A stretch of 55,037 nucleotides of DNA from Methylophaga sp. (GCA_002706095.1 PAJP01000003.1:1-55037), one strand, 5' to 3'. Counted from the first letter of the stretch, positions 1 through 12,131 are shown. The notes: generated by a model from the sequence alone, not told the origin. Numbers and translations are program-made.

Positions 1-84
1 GCTGGAGCTGGAGCTGGAGCTGGAGCTGGAGCTGGAGCTGGAGCTGGAGCTGGAGCTGGAGCTGGAGCTGGAGCTGGAGCTGGA
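1..84. repeat. Hexanucleotide tandem repeat (14 x GCTGGA)
   Basis: Fourteen perfect copies of GCTGGA run from the first base of the window. Read on the minus strand they encode an Ala-Pro dipeptide repeat inside the gene ending at 353. The unit length is a multiple of three, so copy-number change would alter linker length without shifting the frame. The array may extend beyond the window edge. Confidence 0.95.
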
Positions 85-353
85 GCAGTATCTTGTTTTT
101 CTGGCAGAGGTGTATCTTTTTCTGCTATTTTTTCGCCTTCGTCAGTTAGGCTAACACCGACTTCGGTAATTGGCTCGTCTCGTTCTGGCTCATCGTCTAA
201 TGGTTCGATAACAGAGTCAAAAGGAATAGGCTTTTCAACGATATCTTCTATATCTTTTTTTGCAACGGATGCTAATAAGAACCAGGCAATGACACCAATC
301 ACTAAAACTAATAAGGCGGCGCCAATTAAGCGTTGCTTTTGTACTAGTGTCAT
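1..353 (-). CDS. Membrane-anchored protein with Ala-Pro repeat linker, partial (possibly DedD/SPOR-like)
   Basis: The gene is cut by the window edge; only the N-terminal 117 residues are visible. It starts MTLVQKQRLIGAALL, with one transmembrane helix at about residues 9-27 and positive charge before it, so the N terminus should be cytoplasmic and the rest periplasmic. An acidic stretch (residues 30-85) follows, then an Ala-Pro repeat of 14 units. This layout (N-terminal anchor, acidic/proline linker, distal domain) is common in SPOR-domain division proteins such as DedD, but the diagnostic C-terminal domain is outside the window, so that is inference. The start lies 18 bases after the lon stop on the same strand, suggesting co-transcription with lon. 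Confidence 0.7.
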   Translation of the reverse strand, partial: MTLVQKQRLIGAALLVLVIGVIAWFLLASVAKKDIEDIVEKPIPFDSVIEPLDDEPERDEPITEVGVSLTDEGEKIAEKDTPLPEKQDTAPAPAPAPAPAPAPAPAPAPAPAPAPAP

Positions 354-371
354 TACCTGCTACTCCATTAC

Positions 372-2792
372 TTAATGATGATTAGGTGAGTTTACCTCAT
401 GATACTTATTTTTATCACTGGTAATCACGCCCGCATCATCGGAAGGTGATGGCATATGCTGCAGAGCAACGTCCAGCACTTCATAAATCCATTTCACCGG
501 TGTAATAGTCAAACCTTGTTTTACATTTTCAGGAATTTCTTTTAAATCCTTGATGTTATCGTGAGGTATCAGAACTGTATCGATACCACCGCGATGGGCA
601 GCAAGTAATTTTTCTTTTAAACCACCAATGGCTAAGACTTCCCCACGTAGTGTGATTTCGCCGGTCATAGCCACATTGGCTTTGACAGGAATACCTGTAA
701 TCGCTGAAACAAGTGCTGTACACATACCGATGCCAGCGCTAGGTCCATCTTTTGGTGTTGCGCCTTCCGGTACATGTACGTGCAGATCATGTGTTTGCAA
801 GAAATCATCACTTATCCCCCAGTCGGCAGAACGTGAGCGCACAACAGTGGTTGCTGCTTGAATGGATTCTTGCATAACGTCACCCAGTTTACCGGTATAG
901 GCAGACTTACCTTTGCCCGGCATAACCGCTGACTCAATGGTTAAGAGCTCACCGCCAACTTCTGTCCAAGCTAGACCGGTTACTTGACCTACACGATCGC
1001 TCTCTTCGGCCATTCCGTAACGGTAATGATAGACACCAAGGTAGGTTTCAATGTTTTCAGCAGTGACGACAACTTGTTGTTCTGGCATTTCCGTCAAAAT
1101 CTGTTTAACTAATTTGCGACAGATTTTTGAGATTTCACGCTGTAAGTTACGCACACCAGCTTCACGCGTATATCGGCGGATAATTTCCATTACCGCATCT
1201 TCTCTGATATCGACTTCTTTCTCTTTAAGACCGTTATCTTTAATCGCTTTCGGCAAGAGATATTTCATCGCGATATTGAGTTTCTCGTCTTCTGTGTAAC
1301 CCGCAAGGCGTATGATTTCCATACGGTCACGCAAAGCGTCAGGAATATTAAGTGTATTGGCTGTACAGACAAACATGACATCAGATAAATCATATTCAAC
1401 TTCTAAATAATGATCAGCAAATGTCGAGTTTTGTTCAGGATCTAACACTTCTAATAATGCAGAAGCAGGATCACCACGGAAGTCTTGCGCCATTTTGTCA
1501 ATTTCATCTAATAGAAATAATGGGTTTTTAACTTCCGTTTTACAGATATTCTGTATCACTTTACCTGGCATAGAGCCGATATAAGTTCTACGGTGCCCGC
1601 GTATTTCAGCCTCATCTCTAACACCACCCAAAGCCATTCTTGTAAATTTACGATTAGTGGCTCTGGCTATTGATTGAGCAATAGATGTTTTACCCACACC
1701 AGGTGGGCCAACCAGGCAAAGAATCGGACCTTTTGATTTTTTGACACGCTTTTGTACAGCCAAGTATTCAACGATTCGTTCTTTGACTTTTTCCAGACCA
1801 TAGTGATCTTCATCTAGGACATTTTCAGCCTTGTTTAAATCAAGGGTCGCTTTAGAACGTTTTTTCCAAGGGACTTCTAACAAAGATTCAATATAGTTTC
1901 TGACAACAGTTGCTTCTGCAGACATCGGTGACATCATTCGAAGCTTTTTAAGTTCAGCATCAGCTTTAGCGCGTGCTTCTGCCGGCATTCCTGCCTTCTC
2001 AATGTTCGCAGCCAGTTCGTCAGTTTCGTTACCAGCCTCGTCAATCTCACCGAGTTCTTTTTGAACCGCTTTTAACTGCTCATTAAGGTAATATTCGCGT
2101 TGGCTTTTTTCCATCTGCTTTTTAACGCGGTTACGAATACGTTTCTCGATTTGTTGAATATCGATTTCACCTTCAAGGAAAGCCATCAATTTTTCGACTC
2201 TGGCTTTAACGTCACTCATTTCAAGCAAGGCTTGCTTGTCTTCAAGTTTTAACGTCATATGCGCTGCGACGGTATCAGACATCCGCGAAACATCTTCAAT
2301 ACTGGAAAGCGACGAAATAACCTCTGGTGGTATTTTTTTGTTCAGTTTTACGTACTGCTCAAACTGTCCTAGCAAGGTCCGCATTAAAACATCGGCTTCT
2401 CTATCGTCATCAACTTCATCTAAGAACGGCGCGACTTCAGCCTCTATGTGAGTTTCATGGTTAGTGAAGTAGGCCACACTGGCACGCTGAACACCTTCAA
2501 CCAATACTTTAACTGTGCCGTCAGGCAGTTTTAATAATTGTAAAATATTCGCGAGTGTGCCGGTTTCATATAAACCGTCGGTGTCAGGTGCATCTTCAGA
2601 AGAATCTTTCTGAGCCACCAGTAGAATCTGTTTACTCTCGTCAGTCGCTTGTTCGAGGGCTTTGATAGATTTATCTCTCCCTACAAAAAGCGGTATTACC
2701 ATATAGGGATATACGACAACATCACGAAGTGGTAAAACGGGGACAACCTTCATACTGTTATCGCTAGAAGTGGTGGTTAATTCATTTTCCAT
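372..2792 (-). CDS. lon: ATP-dependent protease Lon (endopeptidase La)
   Basis: Cytosolic AAA+ serine protease that degrades misfolded and regulatory proteins. The 806-aa product has the N-terminal substrate domain ([14 protein letters not shown] near the start), a coiled-coil region, Walker [10 protein letters not shown], Walker [10 protein letters not shown], and the C-terminal protease domain with catalytic Ser in DGPSAG and the Lys in GGLKEK. E. coli Lon is 784 aa. I chose the ATG at 2792 (MENELTTT), preceded by GAGG nine bases upstream; a GTG at 2825 would add 11 residues. It follows clpX, separated by a strong terminator, so it probably has its own promoter in the 2793-2860 gap. Confidence 0.97.
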   Translation of the reverse strand: MENELTTTSSDNSMKVVPVLPLRDVVVYPYMVIPLFVGRDKSIKALEQATDESKQILLVAQKDSSEDAPDTDGLYETGTLANILQLLKLPDGTVKVLVEGVQRASVAYFTNHETHIEAEVAPFLDEVDDDREADVLMRTLLGQFEQYVKLNKKIPPEVISSLSSIEDVSRMSDTVAAHMTLKLEDKQALLEMSDVKARVEKLMAFLEGEIDIQQIEKRIRNRVKKQMEKSQREYYLNEQLKAVQKELGEIDEAGNETDELAANIEKAGMPAEARAKADAELKKLRMMSPMSAEATVVRNYIESLLEVPWKKRSKATLDLNKAENVLDEDHYGLEKVKERIVEYLAVQKRVKKSKGPILCLVGPPGVGKTSIAQSIARATNRKFTRMALGGVRDEAEIRGHRRTYIGSMPGKVIQNICKTEVKNPLFLLDEIDKMAQDFRGDPASALLEVLDPEQNSTFADHYLEVEYDLSDVMFVCTANTLNIPDALRDRMEIIRLAGYTEDEKLNIAMKYLLPKAIKDNGLKEKEVDIREDAVMEIIRRYTREAGVRNLQREISKICRKLVKQILTEMPEQQVVVTAENIETYLGVYHYRYGMAEESDRVGQVTGLAWTEVGGELLTIESAVMPGKGKSAYTGKLGDVMQESIQAATTVVRSRSADWGISDDFLQTHDLHVHVPEGATPKDGPSAGIGMCTALVSAITGIPVKANVAMTGEITLRGEVLAIGGLKEKLLAAHRGGIDTVLIPHDNIKDLKEIPENVKQGLTITPVKWIYEVLDVALQHMPSPSDDAGVITSDKNKYHEVNSPNHH

Positions 2793-2861
2793 TAAGGCAA
2801 ACCTCATACATGTGTCTGTCGACACCCAATTTTCAACATAAAATTAATATGGGGACAGACA

Positions 2862-2898
2862 ATAAAAAATCAAGCATATTGAGAAATATGCTTGATTT
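2862..2898 (-). terminator. Rho-independent terminator after clpX
   Basis: A perfect 13-bp stem (arms 2868-2880 and 2885-2897) with a 4-base loop is followed, on the minus strand, by a T-rich run. It lies 30 bases past the clpX stop and would end clpX transcripts before lon. Confidence 0.9.
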
Positions 2899-2929
2899 AG
2901 TGTGTAAACAGAATGGTTCGTTTGACCGA

Positions 2930-4201
2930 TTATTTGTCGCCGGATGCTAAGTCCGTATTTTGATCTTCATAAATCAAAATTGGTGCATTTTCACCAGCGA
3001 TGACACTCTCATCAATCACAACTTTTGAGACATTATCGGCTGATGGTAGCTCAAACATGGTATCAAGTAAGACATTTTCGATAATCGAACGGAGCCCACG
3101 TGCACCTGTCTTTCTCTCCATTGCTTTCCTTGCAATCGCACGTAATGCATCATCTCTGAACTCAAGCTCAGCATTTTCCATATTGAATAATTGCTGATAC
3201 TGCTTGGTTAGCGCGTTTTTCGGTTCAGTCAAAATCTGAACTAAGGCTTTTTCGTCAAGCTCATCCAGTGTGGCAACAACAGGTAAGCGACCTACAAATT
3301 CAGGAATAAGCCCATACTGAATCAGATCTTCAGGCTCGACAGTTCGTAATGACTCGCTCAAAGGTCTATTATCGTCAACACTTTTCACTTCAGCAGAAAA
3401 ACCTATGCCACCTTTCTGAGTGCGGTTTCTGATCACTTTATCAAGACCAGCAAAAGCGCCGCCACAAATAAATAAGATTTTACTGGTGTCAACTTGCAAA
3501 AATTCTTGCTGAGGATGTTTCCTTCCGCCTTGAGGAGGAACAGAAGCAATCGTGCCTTCAATCAGCTTGAGGAGTGCTTGTTGTACACCTTCACCGCTAA
3601 CATCACGTGTGATAGATGGATTATCAGATTTACGAGATATCTTATCTATCTCGTCGATATAAACGATACCTGTTTCAGCCTTGTCGACATCATAGTCACA
3701 TTTTTGTAGAAGCTTTTGAATGATATTTTCAACATCTTCCCCGACATAGCCCGCTTCAGTCAGGGTGGTTGCATCAGCCATAGTGAAAGGCACATTTAGC
3801 TGTCTTGCTAATGTTTCTGCTAGCAATGTTTTACCACTACCAGTCGGACCAATTAAAAGTATATTACTTTTAGAAAGTTCAACATCACTTCCCTTGTGCG
3901 CCGTACGGAGACGTTTGTAGTGATTGTAGACTGCAACAGAAAGATAACGCTTCGCTCTTTCTTGCCCAATAACATAGTTATCAAGTGCTTCGTTAATTTC
4001 ACGTGGCGTTGGCAGTTTTGATTCAGCCTCTTCAGTGGCCATTTCCTGCATTTCTTCACGGATGATGTCATTACATAGTTCGACGCATTCATCACACACA
4101 AATACGGATGGACCAGCGATTAATTTCTTGACTTCATGCTGGCTTTTTCCACAAAAAGAGCAATAAAGCAATTTATCATCGTTATTTTTGTCGTCACTCA
4201 T
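2930..4201 (-). CDS. clpX: ATP-dependent Clp protease ATP-binding subunit ClpX
   Basis: Hexameric AAA+ unfoldase that recognises tagged substrates and feeds them to ClpP. The 423-aa length matches E. coli ClpX (424). The N-terminal zinc-binding domain is visible (CSFCGK, then CDECVELC), followed by Walker A GPTGSGKT, the pore-loop motif GYVGED, Walker [10 protein letters not shown], and the IGF-type ClpP-docking loop (GGIGFSAE, about residue 265). It lies just after clpP on the same strand with a 49-base gap, the usual clpP-clpX arrangement, and is closed by a strong terminator. Confidence 0.97.
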   Translation of the reverse strand: MSDDKNNDDKLLYCSFCGKSQHEVKKLIAGPSVFVCDECVELCNDIIREEMQEMATEEAESKLPTPREINEALDNYVIGQERAKRYLSVAVYNHYKRLRTAHKGSDVELSKSNILLIGPTGSGKTLLAETLARQLNVPFTMADATTLTEAGYVGEDVENIIQKLLQKCDYDVDKAETGIVYIDEIDKISRKSDNPSITRDVSGEGVQQALLKLIEGTIASVPPQGGRKHPQQEFLQVDTSKILFICGGAFAGLDKVIRNRTQKGGIGFSAEVKSVDDNRPLSESLRTVEPEDLIQYGLIPEFVGRLPVVATLDELDEKALVQILTEPKNALTKQYQQLFNMENAELEFRDDALRAIARKAMERKTGARGLRSIIENVLLDTMFELPSADNVSKVVIDESVIAGENAPILIYEDQNTDLASGDK

Positions 4202-4250
4202 ATTTTTACTACCTTACGCGTCATCTATAAATTTTATCGACCAATACTAC

Positions 4251-4883
4251 TTATTCTGTAGGTCGGCTTGTCAATACTGAGTCAATTAAGCCGTATTCAA
4301 CAGCTTGTTCACCATTCATGAAGTTATCACGATCAGTATCTTTGCGAATAGCTTCTATATCTTGACCAGTATGTTTTGCGAGAATTCCATTTAGACGATC
4401 ACGAATACTCAGAATCTCTTTTGCATGAATGTCAAAGTCAGACGCCTGTCCTTGGAATCCGCCTAATGGTTGATGAACCATAATACGAGAGTTAGGTAGA
4501 CAATAACGTTTGCCTTCAGCACCACCGGCTAACAATACTGCCCCCATACTGGCTGCTTGTCCGATACACAATGTGCTGACATTGGGTTTAATAAATTGCA
4601 TCGTATCGTAAATTGCCAAGCCAGCTGTAACAGCGCCGCCAGGTGAATTAATGTATAGATGGATATCTTTATCAGGATTTTCCGATTCAAGAAATAGTAA
4701 CTGTGCAACAACCAAATTTGCCATTTGGTCTTCTACCGGACCAACTAAAAATATGACACGTTCTTTTAATAAGCGAGAAAAGATGTCATACGAGCGTTCA
4801 CCACGAGATGTTTGCTCTACAACGATAGGTACCAATGCATTCTGAATCATACTGGTTTCATCACCAGAAAATTTATTTGTCAT
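4251..4883 (-). CDS. clpP: ATP-dependent Clp protease proteolytic subunit ClpP
   Basis: Tetradecameric serine peptidase working with ClpX. The catalytic Ser is in GQAASMGA, the His in MVHQPLGG, and the acidic partner follows in the C-terminal third (DTDRDNFM region). The product is 210 aa from the ATG at 4883 (MTNKFSG). That start has AGGA five bases upstream; an ATG two codons earlier overlaps the Shine-Dalgarno sequence and is less likely. It is separated from tig by a terminator hairpin, so part of its transcription probably begins in the short gap after tig. Confidence 0.97.
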   Translation of the reverse strand: MTNKFSGDETSMIQNALVPIVVEQTSRGERSYDIFSRLLKERVIFLVGPVEDQMANLVVAQLLFLESENPDKDIHLYINSPGGAVTAGLAIYDTMQFIKPNVSTLCIGQAASMGAVLLAGGAEGKRYCLPNSRIMVHQPLGGFQGQASDFDIHAKEILSIRDRLNGILAKHTGQDIEAIRKDTDRDNFMNGEQAVEYGLIDSVLTSRPTE

Positions 4884-4908
4884 AACCATCCTAATTTCAA
4901 GGTCCCAA

Positions 4909-4950
4909 TAAAAAAACAGCCCATACCCATTTCACATGAGTACGGGCTGC
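4909..4950 (-). terminator. Rho-independent terminator between tig and clpP
   Basis: On the minus strand CAGCCCGTAC pairs with GTATGGGCTG (one G-T pair) around a 13-base loop and is followed by seven T residues. It lies 21 bases past the tig stop. Confidence 0.85.
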
Positions 4951-4971
4951 ATTCAGTATCAGCGTTGTTAA

Positions 4972-6273
4972 TTAGTTAGACACTGCATTAACGACGTCTG
5001 AGAATGTTGATGTACTCTCTTCTACTTTAACATGGTCGTAAATCCATTCAACCACCATGTCTTCAACGACTGTCATTTGAATTTCAGACAATCTTTCTTG
5101 ATTGTTCATGTAGAAAGTAACCACTTCTTCTGGATCTTCATAGCTCGCAGCAATTGCGTCAATAGCTTCTTTAACGCGATCTTCATCAGGACGAATTTCG
5201 TTATCCGAAATAATCTTACCAATCAAAAGGCTTAACTTAACGCGTTTTTCTGCATTATCTTTAAAATTATCTGGATTAAATGGCAAGCCTTCGACATTCA
5301 CGCCTTGATTGCGGAGATTGTTCTTTGCTTGTTCTACTAGATATTGAGCTTCACGCTCTACTGGCGCTGATGGCAGAGCGATGTCATTATTTTCTGCTAT
5401 CGAATCCATCGCTTTGCGTTTGTTTAACGTTTTTAGTGCAGACTTAAGTTCACGTTCCATATTAGCGCGAACTTCTTTTTTCAATGCGGCAATACCCTCT
5501 TCAACACCGCATAGTGCTGCAAATTCTTTATCTAGCTTAGGTAGCTTTTTCTTAGCGACTTGTTTAACTGTCACTGCGAACTTAGCTTCTTTACCTTGTA
5601 AATGCTCAGCGCGGTAGTCTTCAGGGAATGTCAATGTCACATCTACTTCTTGATCCGCTTTTTTGCCAATCAATTGCTCTTCAAACTCTGGCAACATACG
5701 GCCCTGACCAAGCTCAAGAAGTACATCCTGGCCTTTACCACCTTGGAATTCTTCACCATCGATGGTGCCAACAAAATCAATGGTGACGCCATCACCATCT
5801 TTTGCACCACGTTTTAAAGGTTCCCATGTCATACGTTGTTCGCGTAATGTTTCAAGCATCCGGTCAACGTCTTCATCAGTGACTTCAGCAACTGTTTTTT
5901 CCAAGTTGATATCGTCTAGTTTGACATTGTCTACTTCAGGGAAGACTTCATAGTTGAGTGTATAGATGAAGTTGCTGCCTTTTTCATCCATGCTATCTAT
6001 ATGAGGAGGACTTGCTGGGTTGATTCCTTCTTGAGTGAAGGCTTCACGCATGCTTTCTTGTACAAGAGAGTCGATTACTTCGCGACGAGCTGATGGACCG
6101 TGTGTTTTCGCGACCATGTTCATCGGTACTTTACCTGGACGGAAACCGGCCATTTTCACATTAGGTCTAATTGACTTAAGGCGATCCTGTACTGCTTGTT
6201 CGATATTGGCATCTTCGACTGTGACGGTCATACGGCGACCAAGTTCGCTCACGTTTTCTACAGTAACTTGCAT
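4972..6273 (-). CDS. tig: Trigger factor, ribosome-associated chaperone and peptidyl-prolyl isomerase
   Basis: Binds the ribosomal exit tunnel and shields nascent chains. The 433-aa product has the N-terminal ribosome-binding domain with the GFRPGKVP signature (about residues 44-51), a central FKBP-type isomerase domain (about 150-245, GDGVTIDFVGTIDGEEF), and a long helical C-terminal substrate-binding domain. E. coli trigger factor is 432 aa. The order tig-clpP-clpX-lon on one strand is the classical gammaproteobacterial arrangement. A tRNA gene lies upstream on the same strand. Confidence 0.97.
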   Translation of the reverse strand: MQVTVENVSELGRRMTVTVEDANIEQAVQDRLKSIRPNVKMAGFRPGKVPMNMVAKTHGPSARREVIDSLVQESMREAFTQEGINPASPPHIDSMDEKGSNFIYTLNYEVFPEVDNVKLDDINLEKTVAEVTDEDVDRMLETLREQRMTWEPLKRGAKDGDGVTIDFVGTIDGEEFQGGKGQDVLLELGQGRMLPEFEEQLIGKKADQEVDVTLTFPEDYRAEHLQGKEAKFAVTVKQVAKKKLPKLDKEFAALCGVEEGIAALKKEVRANMERELKSALKTLNKRKAMDSIAENNDIALPSAPVEREAQYLVEQAKNNLRNQGVNVEGLPFNPDNFKDNAEKRVKLSLLIGKIISDNEIRPDEDRVKEAIDAIAASYEDPEEVVTFYMNNQERLSEIQMTVVEDMVVEWIYDHVKVEESTSTFSDVVNAVSN

Positions 6274-6335
6274 TCTCTAACCTCAAACATGGGGATTTAG
6301 GCATGGCGGTTTCGCCATCCGCCTATTTGTAGTAA

Positions 6336-6420
<85 letters not shown>

Positions 6421-6490
6421 ATATTTATTTATCAGACATGCCTGATGCCTGAAAGAAGTCGGCTATTATAGCGATAACATTCCGATAAAA

Positions 6491-7924
6491 CTAGCCTTGA
6501 ATTGCTAAAAAACTAATTCCCATGTTTGTTTGTTGGCAAAACTGCTGAAATGCAATGAATTCTTGTTGAGAAATTTCTCGCTGAGTTTGATGTCGATCAG
6601 CCATAAAAATACCAATAACTTTGTTTTTAACCACGACAGGCATAAGCAAATGCGGCGGATTACCTAATGTGGTTTGTATCTGCTTGGAAAGCTGACCTGC
6701 TTCGTCAACTGATAAAAATACGGCATGGCGCTGCTCTACGCATTGACTAAAAGCTGGATTCTTGTCTAAAGTGATGGTTAATCGCTGTTTGAGATATTCT
6801 GTCTGCTCACCTAAAACTGACTTACAAATTAAGTCAGTTTTAGCCTCATTCAATATCATGAATATGGCTCGATCCATGGCTAAGCCACGTATCAATCCTT
6901 CTAGAGTCATCTCAAGCATGATGTTAATCGAGGGTAATGGTATGTCTTCAAGGGCTTGTACCATTTCCTGAGATACTTTCATCAGGTAATCAAAATCAGC
7001 TTCCAACTTTTTATTATGATTATTAACGTCGGGCACATCTGTCTTTTCATGATGCTCATCTAAGTAATCTGGGAGCTGTATAGCACGGCTTATTTGCTCG
7101 CTACCGTATAAAATAGTGAGTTCTTTTGCTTTATTGACATTTAATAGAACCAGGTTTTTCGCTTTTTCAATTGAAAGCTCACAGATACTTGAAGCCTGTA
7201 TCGCGACAAGCTCAAGCTCAGCTTCATTCCAGCCATGCTGGGCAGATTCAGCCACATCAATGGCTAATGAAATAAGCTGGGTATTTTTTTCTGATAATTG
7301 GTTATTAAGATAATCATTCAGCAAATCGCCTAAAGCCCAGTCATGACACAAAGCTTTGGTTAAGTCGACAATCCTGAACCCTAAGACCTTCAGTTCTGCT
7401 TGGGTGGATTCATTACCTTTTTGTAAATCATTGAGTAAGACCTGACTTTCTTTATCAGCAAATGCCCAAAAAGCCATATAGCCCAGACGCGAAAGTAACG
7501 TTGCTATAAAGATATCTTCAGCATCATTGCGCTTTAAATGCTTAGCAAATTCTCGTGCCTGAGTAGCAGCATGAAAAGCAAATGCCATTTCTTGTATCAG
7601 TTGTGTACGCTGTTCACCTGCTTGTAAATTGTCAATCAGGGCCATTGACAGGGTTAAGACCTTGATTTGCTCAAAGCCCATGACCATGACTGCACGAGAT
7701 ACCGTACTGATACTGTGCTTTGTTGGATTGAAATGAACAGTATTCACCGCTTTTAAAACCCGGCTGGTCAAAGAGGCATCTTGAAGAATAATATTGGCGA
7801 CATCTGACGCTGAACTTTTTCCGCTATTTAGAGCTTTTGTGACGTTGGCAACCGTTCCCGAAAAGATCGGCATATCCACTTCACTAAGTTGTTTGACCCA
7901 ATCAGATAGCGCAGTGTTTACCAT
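6491..7924 (-). CDS. HDOD domain protein with C-terminal GAF domain (signalling)
   Basis: The 477-aa cytosolic protein begins with an HDOD domain (about residues 10-210), recognised by the start MPIFSGTVANVTKAL, the DASLTSRVLKAVNT segment and the VMVMGFEQIKVL helix. A GAF-like domain occupies about 325-470 (LLMPVVVKNKVIGIFMADR). HDOD proteins are non-catalytic HD relatives that act in signalling, for example in motility and cyclic-di-GMP networks; the specific role here is unknown. It is the last gene of a tight minus-strand group with the 5'-nucleotidase (6-base gap) and the NERD protein, so all three are probably co-expressed. Confidence 0.85.
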   Translation of the reverse strand: MVNTALSDWVKQLSEVDMPIFSGTVANVTKALNSGKSSASDVANIILQDASLTSRVLKAVNTVHFNPTKHSISTVSRAVMVMGFEQIKVLTLSMALIDNLQAGEQRTQLIQEMAFAFHAATQAREFAKHLKRNDAEDIFIATLLSRLGYMAFWAFADKESQVLLNDLQKGNESTQAELKVLGFRIVDLTKALCHDWALGDLLNDYLNNQLSEKNTQLISLAIDVAESAQHGWNEAELELVAIQASSICELSIEKAKNLVLLNVNKAKELTILYGSEQISRAIQLPDYLDEHHEKTDVPDVNNHNKKLEADFDYLMKVSQEMVQALEDIPLPSINIMLEMTLEGLIRGLAMDRAIFMILNEAKTDLICKSVLGEQTEYLKQRLTITLDKNPAFSQCVEQRHAVFLSVDEAGQLSKQIQTTLGNPPHLLMPVVVKNKVIGIFMADRHQTQREISQQEFIAFQQFCQQTNMGISFLAIQG

Positions 7925-7930
7925 TCAATA

Positions 7931-8842
7931 TTAATCCAAAGACTTTTTCTGATTAGCTACACCATGTGGCACATGGCCTGTAGCGACATGCTCAAGCGCA
8001 GATTGACAATGCTTTTCTTGATCATCAAAAAATATGTCAGCGCCAAATGATTTCAAAAATGGTCCTTTGTCCATGCCACCTAAAAATATTGCTTCGTCGA
8101 TACGGATCTCCCAAGCCCTTAGGGTTCTGATAACACGTTCATGTGCTGGTGCAGATCGCGCAGTTACCAGTGCTGTTCTGATCGGTGAAGCATTTTCACC
8201 ATATTCCGTCTGAATTTGATTTAGCGCCATTAAAAAATCTTTAAACGGCCCACCAGGCAGAGGTTCACGTGCGGTCTGTTGTTCATTTTCAGTAAATGCT
8301 TTTAATCCCTTTTCTTTGAAAATTCGCTCCGAATCGTCAGAGAACAGAACGGCATCACCATCAAATGCAATTCTAAGTTGATCGCTATCATTATTATTCC
8401 TAATGTGTGAAGGCAGAATTGTCGCAGCAGCAATACCTGCTTCTAACGCCATTCCGACATCCTCAGGACTGGTTGATAAAAATAAATGTGCATTAAACGG
8501 CGCCACATAACGATACGGACTGCTTCCAGATGTAAATACTGCGCGGGTAATGGCTAATCCATGATGTTGAATAGAATTAAAAACACGAAGCCCCGTATCA
8601 GCACTATTGCGAGACAATAAAATAATCTCAACCTTGGGTGTGTTTGGGTTGTTGTCATTTAACGCGAGTAATTTACGTACCAGACTAAAGGCACCGCCTG
8701 GCGCTAAGGGGACATCTTCATTTTCTATTTGATAGCGACAATAAGCTTCTGTGCCCTGATCTTCATAGATGCGATGACTTTCATCCAAGTCAAATAAGGC
8801 GCGAGATGAAATAGCGAGAACAAGCGGTTTTGTATCCATCAT
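7931..8842 (-). CDS. 5'-nucleotidase (cytosolic, PF06189-type)
   Basis: The 303-aa product resembles the bacterial 5-nucleotidase family related to cytosolic 5'-nucleotidase I, which removes the phosphate from nucleoside monophosphates. Visible features are the N-terminal LVLAISSRALFDLDESH with the acidic nucleophile region, a second similar block IAFDGDAVLFSDDSERI (about residues 155-171), and an acidic C-terminal motif GADIFFDDQ. The sequence contains two related halves. It sits between a NERD-domain gene (3-base gap) and the HDOD gene (6-base gap). The start ATG pair has AGGG about 11 bases upstream. The family call is from sequence recall. Confidence 0.8.
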   Translation of the reverse strand: MMDTKPLVLAISSRALFDLDESHRIYEDQGTEAYCRYQIENEDVPLAPGGAFSLVRKLLALNDNNPNTPKVEIILLSRNSADTGLRVFNSIQHHGLAITRAVFTSGSSPYRYVAPFNAHLFLSTSPEDVGMALEAGIAAATILPSHIRNNNDSDQLRIAFDGDAVLFSDDSERIFKEKGLKAFTENEQQTAREPLPGGPFKDFLMALNQIQTEYGENASPIRTALVTARSAPAHERVIRTLRAWEIRIDEAIFLGGMDKGPFLKSFGADIFFDDQEKHCQSALEHVATGHVPHGVANQKKSLD

Positions 8843-8845
8843 GGT

Positions 8846-9436
8846 TCAAACATCCCTTAATAATGACTGTCCATCAGTCCGTGCAACTCGGATAATACGC
8901 TCCCAGGCAATCTGCCCTTGTTGATTTATACTGGGATATTCAGAAAGACTTTTGAGGTCGTCACTCAAACTATCAATGACAGACACCTCCTCGGGTTTGC
9001 CTTTTGGAAAGTTACTATTTTCAGAAAACACGATTCGGCAAAAAATAGGAATCTTCGGTGCCAGTGTCTGAAGTGCGTGTTTGGAGTTATAGATTCTATG
9101 CAGTGGGTTAGTAAATTTAAAACTTCTGCCATCAATGATCTGGGTCCATTGATCGATATGATCAGCCCCAAACAAGTGACCTGACATGGGATAAGTTTCA
9201 ATAATTAACAATCCTTGTTCAATCAATACTAAACGTTCAATTTCAATCATTCCCCCCAACCCGTCAGGAATGATTATCGATTTTGCTTCTTCTTTTTTGA
9301 CAGTCTGTAATGCGCGCTCTAATTTGCGAGAGTAAAAAGAACGCTTTCTTTTACGTCTAATGATGAGTGCAATACACAACAGGAAAAAAATCGCTGTAGC
9401 AATGGCTACTTGAATGGATAAATCTAAATTAATAAT
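8846..9436 (-). CDS. NERD-domain protein with N-terminal membrane anchor; start codon unclear
   Basis: The soluble part carries a nuclease-related (NERD) pattern: a basic stretch, IPDGLGGMIEIERLVL, GLLIIETYPMSGHLFG and QWTQIIDGRSFKFTNPLHR. NERD domains are relatives of restriction-type nucleases, usually of unproven function. No ATG opens this frame near the N terminus. A TTG at 9379 would start inside a hydrophobic segment, yet the frame stays open upstream and encodes a full transmembrane helix (VAIATAIFFLLCIALII) followed by RRKRKR. The only well-placed Shine-Dalgarno (GAGG) sits eight bases before an ATT codon at 9436, so I extended the gene to that point. The N terminus is therefore tentative. 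Confidence 0.6.
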   Translation of the reverse strand: MINLDLSIQVAIATAIFFLLCIALIIRRKRKRSFYSRKLERALQTVKKEEAKSIIIPDGLGGMIEIERLVLIEQGLLIIETYPMSGHLFGADHIDQWTQIIDGRSFKFTNPLHRIYNSKHALQTLAPKIPIFCRIVFSENSNFPKGKPEEVSVIDSLSDDLKSLSEYPSINQQGQIAWERIIRVARTDGQSLLRDV

Positions 9437-9509
9437 CGTACTGGCCTCAATATTGTTGTGTACTAATTATACGAAATCATCGTTGTATTGTATTCATTTT
9501 ATGTTAAGG

Positions 9510-10403
9510 CTACAGCGGTAAATGTGTAATAGGATCTTCATGAATGATGACTTCCGCTTCATCAAACAAATCAGCTATCTCTCGTTCAAGTGCATCCGCA
9601 ATGTCGTGAGCTTGCCTCAAACTCAATGTTTCATCCAATTCAAGATGAAGTTGAATAAACACTGTTGTCCCCGATCGTCGTGTACGAAGATCATGTAAGC
9701 CACGCGCTTGAGGATGTTTTAAAATCAGTGCACTAATTTTTTCTCGTTCATTATCAGGCAACTCATGATCCATTAGTAAATCAATCGACTCTCTTACAAT
9801 CCCCCATGCACTGTGTAATATGAATAAGGCAATAGCAATAGCGATAAGCGGATCTGATAATGTCCAACCATTCAGACTCAATACAAGCGCCAGAATAACA
9901 CCACCATTGACCAGTAAGTCGGTTTTGTAATGTAAGGCATCAGCTTTGATTGCCGTCGAGTCCGTTTGTTTTATCACGTAGTTCTGGAATACCATCAACG
10001 CAAACGTGGCGATGATAGAAAACACCATCACAGTGATTCCGATGGTCATACCCTGCTCCATAGCTTCAGGTTTAAACAATCGGTTTATAGCCTGAAGAAG
10101 CAGTATGCCGGCTGAGCCTGCGATGAACATAGATTGGCCCAGTCCGGCCAGAGACTCTGCCTTGCCATGTCCGAAACGATGTTCTCTGTCTGCGGGCTGT
10201 AACGCATGATGCACAGCAATCATATTCAAAACAGATGCGAGCACATCAAGACTCGAGTCAACAAGTGTTGCCAGAATGCTCACCGAGTCAGTGAGAAACC
10301 AAGCAAATAGCTTAACGATTATCAGAGTAATAGCCGTAACAACAGATGCATAGGTGGCTATACGCATCAATTGGGCTTTATCAATGTGTTGAGGCTTATT
10401 CAT
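9510..10403 (-). CDS. Cation diffusion facilitator (Zn/Fe/Cd efflux, FieF-like)
   Basis: Inner-membrane proton-coupled divalent metal exporter. The 297-aa product has the CDF pattern of six transmembrane helices with metal-site acidic motifs ATLVDSSLDVLAS in helix 2 and HYKTDLLVNGG in helix 5, then a cytoplasmic C-terminal domain (from about residue 205) with HDLRTRRSG and HIQLHLEL-like strands ending in IIHEDP. E. coli FieF is 300 aa. It stands alone on the minus strand, divergent from pgm, across an 81-base gap that must hold both promoters. The metal specificity cannot be read from sequence. Confidence 0.9.
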   Translation of the reverse strand: MNKPQHIDKAQLMRIATYASVVTAITLIIVKLFAWFLTDSVSILATLVDSSLDVLASVLNMIAVHHALQPADREHRFGHGKAESLAGLGQSMFIAGSAGILLLQAINRLFKPEAMEQGMTIGITVMVFSIIATFALMVFQNYVIKQTDSTAIKADALHYKTDLLVNGGVILALVLSLNGWTLSDPLIAIAIALFILHSAWGIVRESIDLLMDHELPDNEREKISALILKHPQARGLHDLRTRRSGTTVFIQLHLELDETLSLRQAHDIADALEREIADLFDEAEVIIHEDPITHLPL

Positions 10404-10475
10404 GGACTTAGTATAGTGGATTCAATTCAAGTAACGTGAGTTTAGTATTTATGATGCTCACATAACTCATTTTAG

Positions 10476-12119
<1,644 letters not shown>

Positions 12120-12131
12120 AATTTTATAATC

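Noticed and set aside
1..84. Repeat array at the left edge taken as CRISPR or minisatellite
   Set aside because: It is a pure 6-bp in-frame repeat with no spacers; it encodes Ala-Pro inside an open gene.
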